A stretch of 64,000 nt of DNA from an uncultured Roseiflexaceae bacterium. GTDB lineage: Bacteria; Chloroflexota; Chloroflexia; Chloroflexales; Roseiflexaceae. Position numbers and translations under genes: made by a program. This document shows, piece after piece, positions 28,557-36,755 of this stretch (positions are counted from its first letter, which is position 1; every line of letters starts with the position of its first letter). The notes under the pieces are model-generated. The model saw nothing but the letters and a program-made list of their open reading frames with translations. It made no database searches and was not told where the DNA came from. The DNA is taken from contig CALKHR010000022.1 of the NCBI GenBank assembly GCA_937988885.1, forward strand, positions 62,001-126,000, read 5' to 3'.

Positions 28557-29294
28557 ATGGCAGATTCGACCGAACAAGCGTTACCCCAGCCTTCATCGCT
28601 CAAGGCATTTTGGGCGGGTTTGTTGGCGATGGTGCCGGTCTGGGTGGGCGCAGCGCCGTTCGGCGCGATCTACGCCGTCACAGCGCTTGAAGCTGGCTTT
28701 ACGCCTGCGCAGACGCTGGCCTTATCGATGCTGGTCTTCGCTGGCGCCTCTCAAATGACAGCCGTTGGCTTATTCGCCAATGCAGCGTCGCCGTTCACCA
28801 TTCTATTCTCCACGGTGATCGTGAATGCGCGCCTCTTGTTGTTGGGAGCCTCGTTTGCGCCGCATGTGCGCAGCGCACCCAGGTGGCAGCGCCTGCTGCT
28901 GGCCTCACAACTCACCGACGAAACCTACGCGATGGGTGTGCGCGCCTTCCTGGCTGGCAAGGGCAGCTTCGCGTATCAGTTGGGCGCGAATATGGGCCTG
29001 TATGCTGTATGGGCCATCAGCACATCGGTTGGCATCTGGCTGGGCATGCTCATCCCCGATCCGGCAGCCTACGGCCTCGATCTCATCTTCCCGCTGACGT
29101 TTATCGGCCTATTAGTGCCGCTGCTGCGCGATCGCACGACGGTGACGGTGGCGGTCTTGGCGGCGGTGATCACGATCGGCGGGGCGCTGTTGCTGCCGGG
29201 CAGTTGGTACATGCTGATCGCCGGCATCGTAGCGAGCGGCATCGGCGCCTGGCTCAGCCGCAAGCATGCCGTCGCGGAAAAAGCGAGCGAATAG
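28557..29294 (+). CDS. azlC: AzlC family branched-chain amino acid exporter subunit
   Basis: A 245-residue integral membrane protein with about seven TM helices. AzlC hallmarks are FWAGLLAMVPVWVGAAPFGAIY, the long helix with SMLVFAGASQMTAVGLF, VIVNARLLLLGASFAPH and LTDETYAMGV. AzlC works with the small AzlD protein to export branched-chain amino acids or analogues. No azlD-like frame (about 100 residues, three TMs) is found downstream, where a terminator follows within 17 bp. Start ATG at 28557 after GAGCGAAAGG. Confidence 0.93.
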   Translation: MADSTEQALPQPSSLKAFWAGLLAMVPVWVGAAPFGAIYAVTALEAGFTPAQTLALSMLVFAGASQMTAVGLFANAASPFTILFSTVIVNARLLLLGASFAPHVRSAPRWQRLLLASQLTDETYAMGVRAFLAGKGSFAYQLGANMGLYAVWAISTSVGIWLGMLIPDPAAYGLDLIFPLTFIGLLVPLLRDRTTVTVAVLAAVITIGGALLLPGSWYMLIAGIVASGIGAWLSRKHAVAEKASE

Positions 29295-29310
29295 CGCATC
29301 GCAGAGCCTG

Positions 29311-29340
29311 AAAACACCACTCGGTATGGGGTGGTGTTTT
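29311..29340 (+). terminator. Intrinsic terminator of azlC
   Basis: AAAACACCAC and GTGGTGTTTT form a 10-bp stem around TCGGTATGGG, followed by TGTTTTGGG. It lies 17 bp after the stop codon. The repeat copy D begins within it. Confidence 0.9.
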
Positions 29341-29385
29341 TGTTTTGGGAAGAAAAAGGCAACCATCTTGAGAACGCCCGTCGCT
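29333..29385. repeat. Dispersed intergenic repeat, copy D
   Basis: TTTTTGTTTTGGGAAGAAAAAG and AACGCCCGTCGCT (29373-29385) are the reverse complement of the two blocks of copy C at 20882-20933. Shared 13-mer AGCGACGGGCGTT is exact. Confidence 0.6.
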
Positions 29386-29548
29386 GCGGGCAAACAACGT
29401 CGTGTACAACGTGTGCGCGCTCGGACAGCTATGGCGCTGCGCGCCACAACGCGCGCCGCTCTGCTCGCGGCCTATTCTCTGCCTTGCGATGCTGGGCATT
29501 GTATGGCGTTGTTTGGCGTTGCATAAGGTCTAGCAGAGGGAGACATGC

Positions 29549-29595
29549 GTGCCGCACGAGGTTGCGCCTTTTGCGCCAGCAGCAACAACCCACAC
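29549..29595. repeat. Dispersed intergenic repeat, copy A
   Basis: GTGCCGCACG, GGTTGC and TTGCGCCAGCAG occur in this order and spacing, nearly identical to copy B at 47498-47543 (one indel and a few substitutions over 45 nt). Confidence 0.65.
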
Positions 29596-29760
29596 TGCAA
29601 ACGGATAGGAAGTGGTTTGCGGTAGCGGCTGGGTGTTCCGGCAAAATCGTGCTTGGATCTCGTGGGATCGCCCTTGAAACTTGCCCCTTCTCGGATTAGA
29701 ATACGTGTATCTTCGTACCCCTCAATCGAATAGCCGCGCTTTGCTCAGGAAGAGACTACG

Positions 29761-30759
29761 ATGTCGAACGTTACAGACAAGCCACGTGTGCTGTCGCAAC
29801 TTGCGCTGCTCCCCCAAGCCATGTCGGTATTGGAACCGCTGGTCGAACTACAGGTTGGCCCCATTGAAGATAGCGATGCCTGGTATGCTGGAGCTGCGGG
29901 CTATGATGCGCTGATTCTGGGTGGTAACACGGTGATGGATGGCCCCCGCATGGATCGCATCGGCTCGCGGTTGCGGGCATTGGTGCGTCCTGGCATTGGG
30001 GTGGATCGGATCGATATCGCTGCGGCGACCGAGCGGGGCATTATGGTGATCAACACGCCCGATGCACCGACGGAATCGACCGCCGAGCACGCGATCGCGT
30101 TGATGTTGTGCTTGACGAAGGGCGTGATGACCGGCGACCGCTGGTTGCACGCTGGCAAGGGCTTCCCGCCGCTTGGCACGATCCCGCCGGGCCTGGAGGC
30201 GCTGGGCGCGACGTTGGCGCTGGTCGGCTTGGGCCGCATCGGTAGTCGCGTGGCGCAGATCGCGCGGGTGCTGGGTATGCGCGTGCTGGCCTACGACCCG
30301 TACGTGCCCGCCGAGCGCGCACAGTCGCTGGGCGTGGAGATGGTCGGCTCGCTCGACGAGCTGTGGCCGCAGGCCGATGTGGTGTCGCTGCATGTGCCGC
30401 CGCTGCCCGAGACCTACCGCATGATCAACGCCGAAACGCTGGCGAAGATGCGTCGTGGTGTGTTCTTGGTGAACGTGGCGCGCGGCGGCCTGATCGATGA
30501 GGCGGCGCTGCTTGAGGCATTGCGCTCGGGCCAGGTGGCGGCGGCAGGCTTGGATGTGTTCGATCCCGAACCGCCCGACCCGAACAACCCGCTGCTGCAA
30601 GAGCCGAACGTGGTGTGTACCTCGCATGTCGGCTCGTACACGAGCGCTGGCCTGCTGAAGATGCAGGTGCAGAGCGCCGAGCAGATCGCGCAGATGGTGC
30701 GAGGCGAGCGGCCCTCCAACCTGGTGAACCCCGAGGTGTGGGGCAAGCACCGGGGGTGA
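29761..30759 (+). CDS. D-2-hydroxyacid dehydrogenase (3-phosphoglycerate dehydrogenase-like)
   Basis: A 332-residue NAD(P)-dependent dehydrogenase of the D-isomer family. The nucleotide-binding site is LALVGLGRIGSRVAQIARVL. Catalytic residues sit in VNVARGGLIDEAALLEAL (Arg), GLDVFDPEPP (Glu) and CTSHVGSYTSAG (His). The substrate domain has RPGIGVDRIDIAAATERGI. It lacks the ACT/ASB C-terminal regulatory domain of long SerA proteins. The substrate could be 3-phosphoglycerate, glyoxylate/hydroxypyruvate or another 2-keto acid. It is monocistronic with a downstream hairpin. Confidence 0.92.
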   Translation: MSNVTDKPRVLSQLALLPQAMSVLEPLVELQVGPIEDSDAWYAGAAGYDALILGGNTVMDGPRMDRIGSRLRALVRPGIGVDRIDIAAATERGIMVINTPDAPTESTAEHAIALMLCLTKGVMTGDRWLHAGKGFPPLGTIPPGLEALGATLALVGLGRIGSRVAQIARVLGMRVLAYDPYVPAERAQSLGVEMVGSLDELWPQADVVSLHVPPLPETYRMINAETLAKMRRGVFLVNVARGGLIDEAALLEALRSGQVAAAGLDVFDPEPPDPNNPLLQEPNVVCTSHVGSYTSAGLLKMQVQSAEQIAQMVRGERPSNLVNPEVWGKHRG

Positions 30760-30775
30760 TGTTTTGTTGAGCGCG

Positions 30776-30807
30776 TGGGGCGTAGTACTTGATGTTGCTA
30801 CGCCCCA
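30776..30807. terminator. Stem-loop between convergent genes
   Basis: TGGGGCGTAG (30776-30785) and CTACGCCCCA (30798-30807) pair perfectly over 10 bp with a 12-nt loop, 17 bp after the dehydrogenase stop and before the convergent SRA-HNH gene stop. It marks the left edge of a stretch with lower GC. Confidence 0.75.
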
Positions 30808-30835
30808 AGCTTATTGTTCTGCCCCAAACAAAACA

Positions 30836-31705
30836 TCAAATTCCAATGTAATAGTGGCTGCGGTGATAACGGATATAGGCAACATCAATATCATGGCCTG
30901 GTTTGACCATCAATTGCCCTTCTATATTTAACAATGTGAAGTCGTCCGCGATCGCAAAACCACCATAATCGAAGAGTACGTGGTGGTTGGCACAGAGACA
31001 GAGAAGGTTGTTGAGGGTATCAGGGCCGTTGTGTGGTGCCCCAAGTGGCCGAATATGAGCTGCTTCAGCATACGGCCCGGCAGAGCCTGTAAGCCGTATT
31101 CCGCATACCTGACAACAATAGTCGTAAAGAACCTTAACAGCGCGGGATTGTTGAGTATCGCGCACAATCCGCATAACAGTTGTTTCTTGACGAGATGCAG
31201 GTAAGTAAGATTCTGGAGTTTCTGATACCTGCTTTGTTATCATTGCCTGTGGTGTGATTTTTACAAGGCGAAAACGCCAAATCACATATCCAGAGCGGCC
31301 AATATCGTGCCAATAGTCTTCAACACGATACAGGCCATCGTACCGATAGCCTACGGGTGGAGAAAAAGGGGACTTGTGATTTGCGCCGCGAATGACACGC
31401 ACGGGTAAGCCATGCAAACGACTATAGGCTAAAGCAAGATTGCCTCTTGTAAGAAGTTGATCGCTAATTTGTTGTTTTGTTTGCTCGTCACGACCTCCGT
31501 GACCTGTATAAATGATTTCATCGCCAAAATCTTGATCATCCTCATAGCCACCTGAAAGTACGATAGAGTCGGCGCCCTCATCACTAGCGCCTGAGATCCC
31601 TGCTACTGTTGGCCGGTGCACGCCAGCCTGTGAAAGTTCGATCCGCGACTCGAACAAAGTACCTTCTGGATAACCAGGGATTTCTCCAAACACTCGTTTC
31701 GACAT
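30836..31705 (-). CDS. SRA (YDG) domain-HNH endonuclease, modification-dependent nuclease candidate
   Basis: A 289-residue two-domain protein. ATG at 31705 (MSKRVFGEIPGYPEGT) is preceded by GAGGGTAAGT. Residues 1-150 are an SRA/YDG fold: ELSQAGVHRPTVAGISG, SIVLSGGYEDDQDFGDEIIY, TGHGGRDEQ, GLPVRVIRGAN, GYRYDGLYRVEDYW and SGYVIWRFRLVKI, close to the eukaryotic UHRF1/SUVH order. Residues 195-260 are an HNH nuclease with CCQVCG, EAAHIRPLG and LLCLCANHHVLFDYG (metal-binding and catalytic His). SRA domains flip out 5-methyl- or 5-hydroxymethylcytosine, so it probably cuts modified DNA as a type IV restriction enzyme. No partner methyltransferase is nearby, and the gene is AT-richer than its surroundings. 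Confidence 0.9.
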   Translation of the reverse strand: MSKRVFGEIPGYPEGTLFESRIELSQAGVHRPTVAGISGASDEGADSIVLSGGYEDDQDFGDEIIYTGHGGRDEQTKQQISDQLLTRGNLALAYSRLHGLPVRVIRGANHKSPFSPPVGYRYDGLYRVEDYWHDIGRSGYVIWRFRLVKITPQAMITKQVSETPESYLPASRQETTVMRIVRDTQQSRAVKVLYDYCCQVCGIRLTGSAGPYAEAAHIRPLGAPHNGPDTLNNLLCLCANHHVLFDYGGFAIADDFTLLNIEGQLMVKPGHDIDVAYIRYHRSHYYIGI

Positions 31706-31987
31706 ACTTACCCTCATTGATCAGCACTATATTGGATGGGTGGTTCTATATATTTTGTAATTTGATTTATTGAAATTAGTATAATTTGATAAGGATGTAA
31801 TTAAATCAGAGAGGAGATAATTGCTTTTTAGAGGTGTATCAGTTGATAGAGTGTGGGGAAACAATGATACTGGTTATTAGTATAGCATGAAATTGAACAA
31901 AAATGGTAATTGGTGGCTGGAATTGTTTTTAGTGTCAGATGTTTTATAACATCGTTCTTCATTCTTGCAACATAAAAGGAACTCACC

Positions 31988-32464
31988 ATGACAGATCGTG
32001 TTGAACCGCAGGCGAGTGCTGTTCGCCTCCCCGACGATTACGGCGAAGTCGAGCAGTTATTGCCCTGGGAGTACGCTCGCGAGCGTTTGAGCCAAGCTCA
32101 GAACTACTGGCTGTGTACGGTCAGCGCAACAGGTCGACCGCACGCTGCACCGCTGTGGGGCGCGTGGGTCGATGACCGTTTGTACATCAGCGGAAGCCCG
32201 ACGACGCGCTGGGGCCGCAACATTGCCAGTAACCCGCAGGTCGCCGTGCATCTGGAGGATGGCAACCGGGTGGTGATGCTTGAGGGTATTGCTGAATATC
32301 ATCAGGATATTGGCGAATCGCTCGCGTTACGTGTGAGCGAAGCCTTCGCAGCCAAGTATACTAATTTGCAGCTTCAGGAACGGAGCTACTTTGTCGTGAT
32401 CCCGCGTCGTGCAGTGGCTTGGAGCGCATTCCCAAAGGATGCCACCCGCTGGCGCTTTTCGTAG
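31988..32464 (+). CDS. Pyridoxamine 5'-phosphate oxidase-like FMN/F420-binding protein
   Basis: A 158-residue split-barrel protein. Family landmarks are YWLCTVSATGRPHAAPLWGAWVDD, LYISGSPTTRWGRNIASNP, VAVHLEDGNRVVMLEG and the C-terminal FVVIPRRAVAWSAFPKDATRW. It belongs to the general stress/F420-dependent oxidoreductase-like branch rather than true PdxH. AAAAGGAACTCACC precedes ATG at 31988. It should bind FMN, F420 or heme; the reaction is unknown. Confidence 0.88.
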   Translation: MTDRVEPQASAVRLPDDYGEVEQLLPWEYARERLSQAQNYWLCTVSATGRPHAAPLWGAWVDDRLYISGSPTTRWGRNIASNPQVAVHLEDGNRVVMLEGIAEYHQDIGESLALRVSEAFAAKYTNLQLQERSYFVVIPRRAVAWSAFPKDATRWRFS

Positions 32465-32560
32465 CTCATACCGCATATGCCGCTTGGCAGATGGTTCGAC
32501 AATGGCGCGGGGGCATTGGTGTAGAAAATGCGCTCGCGCTTCATTTCAAACTTGTTCTCG

Positions 32561-33193
32561 CTACCCTCCGTTATCTGTGCGTTCAGGAATCAGGTTTCTT
32601 TGAGGAAAAATATATGTGGTATTCTCATCTTTTAGCCAGTCAATCATTTTGAGAATACCAATGTAATTGAGCAGAAATCCGAGAACGATACCTAAAACCC
32701 AATCAATGAGGGTAACGAATCTATTCCCGATGATAAAATAAAAGAAATAAGCGCTGATCGGTAAAAAGAATATAATCGATGAAAGCATCCCAGGATTATA
32801 GAACGTTTTTCCTGTCACATTGAACAGAATGGTATGCGCCACAAGATTCCCTAACGAGACTAACATAGTGGCGATCCCTAGCCATACTGCTTTATCGGCA
32901 AAAAGAGCTGCTAGAAAATAAACTATCCAGCCGATAACTACATTGACAATGAGCGATGTTTGGGTATTGAGCGGAAATCGATCGGGATGGTTGCTTGCGA
33001 ATAGGACTGAGTTTACCATTCCCGGGAAATAACCTGGGTAACGATATTCCTCAAATTGATGCAGCCATAACGAGATCAAACTCAGCCAAAGCACAAGCGA
33101 AAGGCCGCTCTGCTGATCAATGACCAGAAAGAGGCCAACACATACCGCCAGAAAAATGCCGATATCGTACCAATGATTTCTGAGAAGCTTCAA
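32561..33193 (-). CDS. HXXEE-motif membrane protein
   Basis: A 210-residue protein with about six TM helices (IGIFLAVCVGLFLVI, SLVLWLSLISLWLH, TSLIVNVVIGWIVYFLAALF, VWLGIATMLVSLGNLV, SSIIFFLPISAYFFYFII, LIDWVLGIVLGFLLNYIGIL). The name-giving motif is WLHQFEEYRYPGYFPGMVN, with H-x-x-E-E at the end of helix 2, followed by other conserved polar residues in membrane-buried positions (NLVAHTILF). The family is uncharacterised; intramembrane His and Glu suggest metal binding or enzyme activity. The gene has lower GC than the window average and lies in the same AT-rich islet as the SRA-HNH gene. Confidence 0.82.
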   Translation of the reverse strand: MKLLRNHWYDIGIFLAVCVGLFLVIDQQSGLSLVLWLSLISLWLHQFEEYRYPGYFPGMVNSVLFASNHPDRFPLNTQTSLIVNVVIGWIVYFLAALFADKAVWLGIATMLVSLGNLVAHTILFNVTGKTFYNPGMLSSIIFFLPISAYFFYFIIGNRFVTLIDWVLGIVLGFLLNYIGILKMIDWLKDENTTYIFPQRNLIPERTDNGG

Positions 33194-33470
33194 AGTTTCA
33201 CCTATCGGTGTTGAGAATGAATGCTTCGTCGGTTAGCATGATACGTAGCAGTGATGTCTCAGCAAGATGATACGTGATCGTTCTTGCTCAGTCAAGAAAT
33301 CTTAAACGCGCCAAGTGTAAACATATTCTTAGAAAAAGAAACCTTTTTGATACGCTATTTTTCGCATTATACTGCCATTGTTTGATATACTGAGAATCAT
33401 CATCGAAGCGCATACGATTTCGCACAGCTTATGTAGGGGCCTCTCATCGAGTTTAGTTTAAGGAGCTGTA

Positions 33471-34409
33471 ATGCCAACCTTTGCAGAACGTCTTACGGGC
33501 GGCTTATACGGCTTGTTGATCGGGGATGCGTTAGGTGTTCCCTACGAGTTTCATCCGCCGAGCGCGCTGCCACCACTAGCCGAGATCGAAATGACGCCGC
33601 CGAGCGGTTTCCGTCGCACATACCCGCACGTGCCGGTTGGTACCTGGTCGGACGATGGCGCACAAGCGTTGGTTCTGCTGGTCTCGTTGCTCGAAAATCG
33701 TAAGCTTGATCTTGATGATTTTGGCAGACGCTTGGTTGCCTGGGCCGATGAAGGCTTTATGGCGGTTGGCAAGCAGGTCTTTGATATCGGCATTCAAACG
33801 AGCCAAGCGGTTGCCCGATTGCGCTCGGGTGTGCCCGCCGCCCAAGCTAGCAGCTCCGACGAGCGTGCCAACGGCAACGGCTCGCTGATGCGCGTGCTGC
33901 CCCTGGCACTGTGGCACCGTGGCTCCGATGCGGAACTGGTGGCCGATGCGCACCGCCAATCGCTCGTGACTCACGGCCATGTGCGCTCGCAGGTCTGCTG
34001 CGCGCTCTACTGCTTGTGGGCGCGCCGCACGCTCGAAGGGAACGAGACGGCCTGGGAGACGGCGGTCGCGAATCTGCGCGACATCTACGCCAGCGATTCG
34101 CCCGAACGGATCGAGCTTGATACAGTGATTCGCCCCGACGATCCACCGAGCGGCCAAGGCTCCGGCTACGTGGTCGATTGCCTGAACTCGGCGCGATTGG
34201 TGCAGCAGGCTGGCAGCTATGAGCAAGTGGTGAAGGCGGCGGTGGCGCTGGGCAACGACACCGATACAACCGCCTGCGTGGCTGGTGGCATCGCCGGTTT
34301 GCGCGATGGCTTCGAGGCGATTCCGCTGCGCTGGCGCGAACAGCTGCGCGAACCGGACTTAGTGGCGCGGTTGATGCAAGGGCTGATGGCTTGGCGGGCT
34401 GTCGCTTAA
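33471..34409 (+). CDS. ADP-ribosylglycohydrolase family protein
   Basis: A 312-residue all-helical enzyme that removes ADP-ribose from proteins or other acceptors using two Mg2+. The start MPTFAERLTGGLYGLLIGDALG follows AAGGAGCTGTA. Metal-site motifs are present: LIGDALGVPYEF, TWSDDGAQALVLL (family TDDT becomes S-D-D-G), NGNGSLMRVLPLALW and GNDTDTTACVAGGIAGLRDG. Length and order are typical for the DraG/ARH fold. No ADP-ribosyltransferase is adjacent. It has its own terminator. Confidence 0.93.
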   Translation: MPTFAERLTGGLYGLLIGDALGVPYEFHPPSALPPLAEIEMTPPSGFRRTYPHVPVGTWSDDGAQALVLLVSLLENRKLDLDDFGRRLVAWADEGFMAVGKQVFDIGIQTSQAVARLRSGVPAAQASSSDERANGNGSLMRVLPLALWHRGSDAELVADAHRQSLVTHGHVRSQVCCALYCLWARRTLEGNETAWETAVANLRDIYASDSPERIELDTVIRPDDPPSGQGSGYVVDCLNSARLVQQAGSYEQVVKAAVALGNDTDTTACVAGGIAGLRDGFEAIPLRWREQLREPDLVARLMQGLMAWRAVA

Positions 34410-34458
34410 TCGCTCCACGCTGTGTGGCTGTCAATTCACAGCAGTCTGAACACGAGAG

Positions 34459-34486
34459 ACGCCCTTCTGCATAAGCGGAAGGGCGT
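34459..34486 (+). terminator. Intrinsic terminator of the ADP-ribosylglycohydrolase gene
   Basis: ACGCCCTTC and GAAGGGCGT form a 9-bp stem around TGCATAAGCG, followed by TTTTGC on the plus strand. Confidence 0.85.
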
Positions 34487-34504
34487 TTTGCATGACATAA
34501 CAAA

Positions 34505-34536
34505 ACGGGCGGCCAGCGCCGTTGCTGACCGCCCGT
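34505..34536 (-). terminator. Intrinsic terminator of the 5'-nucleotidase gene
   Basis: ACGGGCGG (34505-34512) pairs with CCGCCCGT (34529-34536) and inner CAGC with GCTG; on the minus strand it runs into TTTTGTTATG. It lies 25 bp past the stop codon of the minus-strand gene, back-to-back with the plus-strand terminator. Confidence 0.85.
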
Positions 34537-34560
34537 CATCCCATCAATTACCGCATGTCG

Positions 34561-36405
34561 TTAGGCAACTAACTCGTTCTCTTCCTCGCGTACGGCCTCG
34601 GCCTCTAGAGCAGCCTCAGCCTCAACCTCGGCTCGGCGTGCGCGGTTGCGCAGGCGCAAGCCGCTACCGATGGCGCTAGCACCCAACGCCGCCAACCACC
34701 ACATCGGCGAGAGATCACCGCCCGTGCGTGGCAACTCGGCGGGGACAGGAGCCGGAGCAGGCTCGCTTGGGGCCGGAGCCGGAGCGGGCACAGCCGCCGT
34801 TGCCGACTCAACGATACGACCCTCAACGCTTGGGCTAACTGGCGAGTGGTTCTGGATGTACTCGATCGTTACGTCGGAATCGAGGAAGCCAGTATCGATG
34901 ATGTTGGTACCCTGCGTCAGGACCTCGTAGCCATCGCCACCAGCCACCAAGAAGTTGAGCGTGATGATGCGATAGTTTGCGTTCAGATCGAGCGGAGCAC
35001 CGCCAACCTCGACGGCTACAATGCGGTTGCCTGGCTCGGCTGCCGGATTCCAGGTGTACTTGCCGCCAGCGATCTGCATAAAGCGGCCAGCACCAGCCTC
35101 AACTTGGCTCACGCTGTTCTCGAGCGCCTCCTTCAGTTGGGCGCCCGTGAGGGTGACGAGCGTGAGGATGTTGCCGAACGGCTGCACCTCAAGCACTTCG
35201 CCCACAGTGATCGGACCCTGATCGATGCTGGCGCGAATACCACCACCGTTCATCAGCGCGATCTGGGCGCCTGCGCCCTTGGTCTTCTCGAGCATCGCGT
35301 CGGCGATCAAGTTACCCAGATTGGTCTCGCGCACACGCACATCGGCACGCGAACCGTTCAGCGGCACAGCCGCCTCGCCGATCACCTTGGCGCGCAACTC
35401 AACCAACGGCTGAGCCAGCACCGCAATGCGGGACTCGAAGCCTGGATCGGCGGGCACCGATGCTGCAACCTCGGTCGGCTGCGCAGCGACCACGCCGGTG
35501 ACATCGCCGTTGTCGTCGAAACCGATCGTCAGGTCGCCCAACCAGCGGCCCCACTCCCAGTCGGTCGCCACAATCACCGGCTTGCCCGAAGGCGAGTTGT
35601 GCACCTCGGGGTACGGGCGGCTGGGATCTTCCGGGCTGACCTGCGGGCCCATCGGGGTGTGGCTGTGGCCACCAATGATCACCTGAATGCCATCGACTTG
35701 GCTGGCCAGAACGCGGTCGAATGTGATACCGATGTGGGTCAGAGCGATAATCTTGTTGACACCCTCTGCCTTCAACTCGGCCACTGCCTGACGCGCAGCA
35801 TCCAAGTAGTCCTCGAACACCACGCCTGGGCCAGGGTTGCTGAGGATCGCGGTCTCATCGGTAGTGAGGCCGAAGATACCAATGCGCTGGCCACCAACTT
35901 CTTTAATGATCCAAGGCTTGATCAAACCGTTGAGTGGCGAGGAACTATCTACTTTGATGTTGGCGCTGAGCACCGGGAACGATGCGCCCTTGATGAAGGC
36001 TGCCAGCGGCTCCTGACCGTTGTCGAACTCGTGGTTGCCGATCGTCATGGCCTCGTAGCCCAACGCATTGTAGAATTCGAGGTCAGCCTGGCCGAGGTAC
36101 TGGTTGTACCACAGCGTACCCTGGAAAACGTCGCCAGCATCGATTAAGATTTGGTTGCCACCCTGCTTCCGAATCGCGTCGATTAAGGTTTTGCGACGCG
36201 CAACACCACCATGGATCGGTTCCGCTGGTGTGCCACCCATCACTGGTTCGATACGAGCATGGTGATCATTCGTGTGAATGATCCGGAGCTTGAAGGTCTC
36301 TGGACCCGCCGCATTGGCGAAGTCGAGCCCAACGCACAACCATGCAATCGTGCCACCGCCTACCGCCATGTGTTTGATAAATGTACGCCGTGAAATAGCA
36401 GCCAT
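34561..36405 (-). CDS. Tat-exported 5'-nucleotidase/2',3'-cyclic phosphodiesterase-like protein with C-terminal LPRTG anchor
   Basis: A 614-residue exported metallophosphoesterase. The N-terminus has a twin-arginine signal (SRRTFIK then MAVGGGTIAWLCVGLDFANAAG). The N-domain holds IIHTNDHHARIEP, LIDAGDVFQGTLW, MTIGNHEFDNG, VIIGGHSHTPMG (dinuclear metal ligands). The C-domain has NLGNLIADAML, ALMNGGGIRASI and NFLVAGGDGYEVL, the nucleotide-binding part. After a Pro/Ala linker the C-terminus shows LPRTGG, a hydrophobic helix (MWWLAALGASAIGSGL), RLRNRARR, and then an unusual acidic tail of about 25 residues. The LPxTG-like signal suggests surface anchoring by a sortase. It should dephosphorylate extracellular nucleotides. 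Confidence 0.92.
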   Translation of the reverse strand: MAAISRRTFIKHMAVGGGTIAWLCVGLDFANAAGPETFKLRIIHTNDHHARIEPVMGGTPAEPIHGGVARRKTLIDAIRKQGGNQILIDAGDVFQGTLWYNQYLGQADLEFYNALGYEAMTIGNHEFDNGQEPLAAFIKGASFPVLSANIKVDSSSPLNGLIKPWIIKEVGGQRIGIFGLTTDETAILSNPGPGVVFEDYLDAARQAVAELKAEGVNKIIALTHIGITFDRVLASQVDGIQVIIGGHSHTPMGPQVSPEDPSRPYPEVHNSPSGKPVIVATDWEWGRWLGDLTIGFDDNGDVTGVVAAQPTEVAASVPADPGFESRIAVLAQPLVELRAKVIGEAAVPLNGSRADVRVRETNLGNLIADAMLEKTKGAGAQIALMNGGGIRASIDQGPITVGEVLEVQPFGNILTLVTLTGAQLKEALENSVSQVEAGAGRFMQIAGGKYTWNPAAEPGNRIVAVEVGGAPLDLNANYRIITLNFLVAGGDGYEVLTQGTNIIDTGFLDSDVTIEYIQNHSPVSPSVEGRIVESATAAVPAPAPAPSEPAPAPVPAELPRTGGDLSPMWWLAALGASAIGSGLRLRNRARRAEVEAEAALEAEAVREEENELVA

Positions 36406-36700
36406 TGATCCTCCTCATTACCTAGCATAGGTTCAGAATCGACATGACATGCAGCAAACAGACAAGGCTGAAATGCCTGCTCGTTTTCGTCTGTTTAAGT
36501 AAGGGAGATGTTGTGATGGGATTATCGCAATGATACCACACCTTTGTCAAGTGGCTGTCTAGCTCTAAAAAGCCAAATTCGGCCCCAATATTACGATGAG
36601 CTACAGCTTGGCTCAATGGATCGAAGAATTTGAGAGGATTTTGAGAAGGTACACGCACAGCCTTGTATTGCCGATTGTGCATCAGTATCAGAAAAATAAA

Positions 36701-36736
36701 GGTGCCGAGATTCTGGCCTCCCAAAATCTCGGCACC
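36701..36736 (-). terminator. Intrinsic terminator of valS
   Basis: GGTGCCGAGATT and AATCTCGGCACC form a perfect 12-bp stem with a 12-nt loop; on the minus strand it is followed by TTTATTTTT. It lies 20 bp past the valS stop codon and ends the probable T-box operon. Confidence 0.95.
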
Positions 36737-36755
36737 GCAACAACCCGCTTGTTCG

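Larger units (their letters stand above)
29295..29760. other. azlC-dehydrogenase intergenic region
   Basis: A 466-bp gap containing the azlC terminator and two copies (D and A) of the dispersed repeat. The frames that cross it (for example 29331-29699) have no family resemblance and poor start signals. No other gene is seen. Confidence 0.6.

Noticed and set aside
29331..29699. Open frames across the azlC-dehydrogenase gap
   Set aside because: They cross a strong terminator and two repeat copies. The Cys/Trp/Lys similarity between their translations comes from the shared repeat DNA rather than from a protein family.
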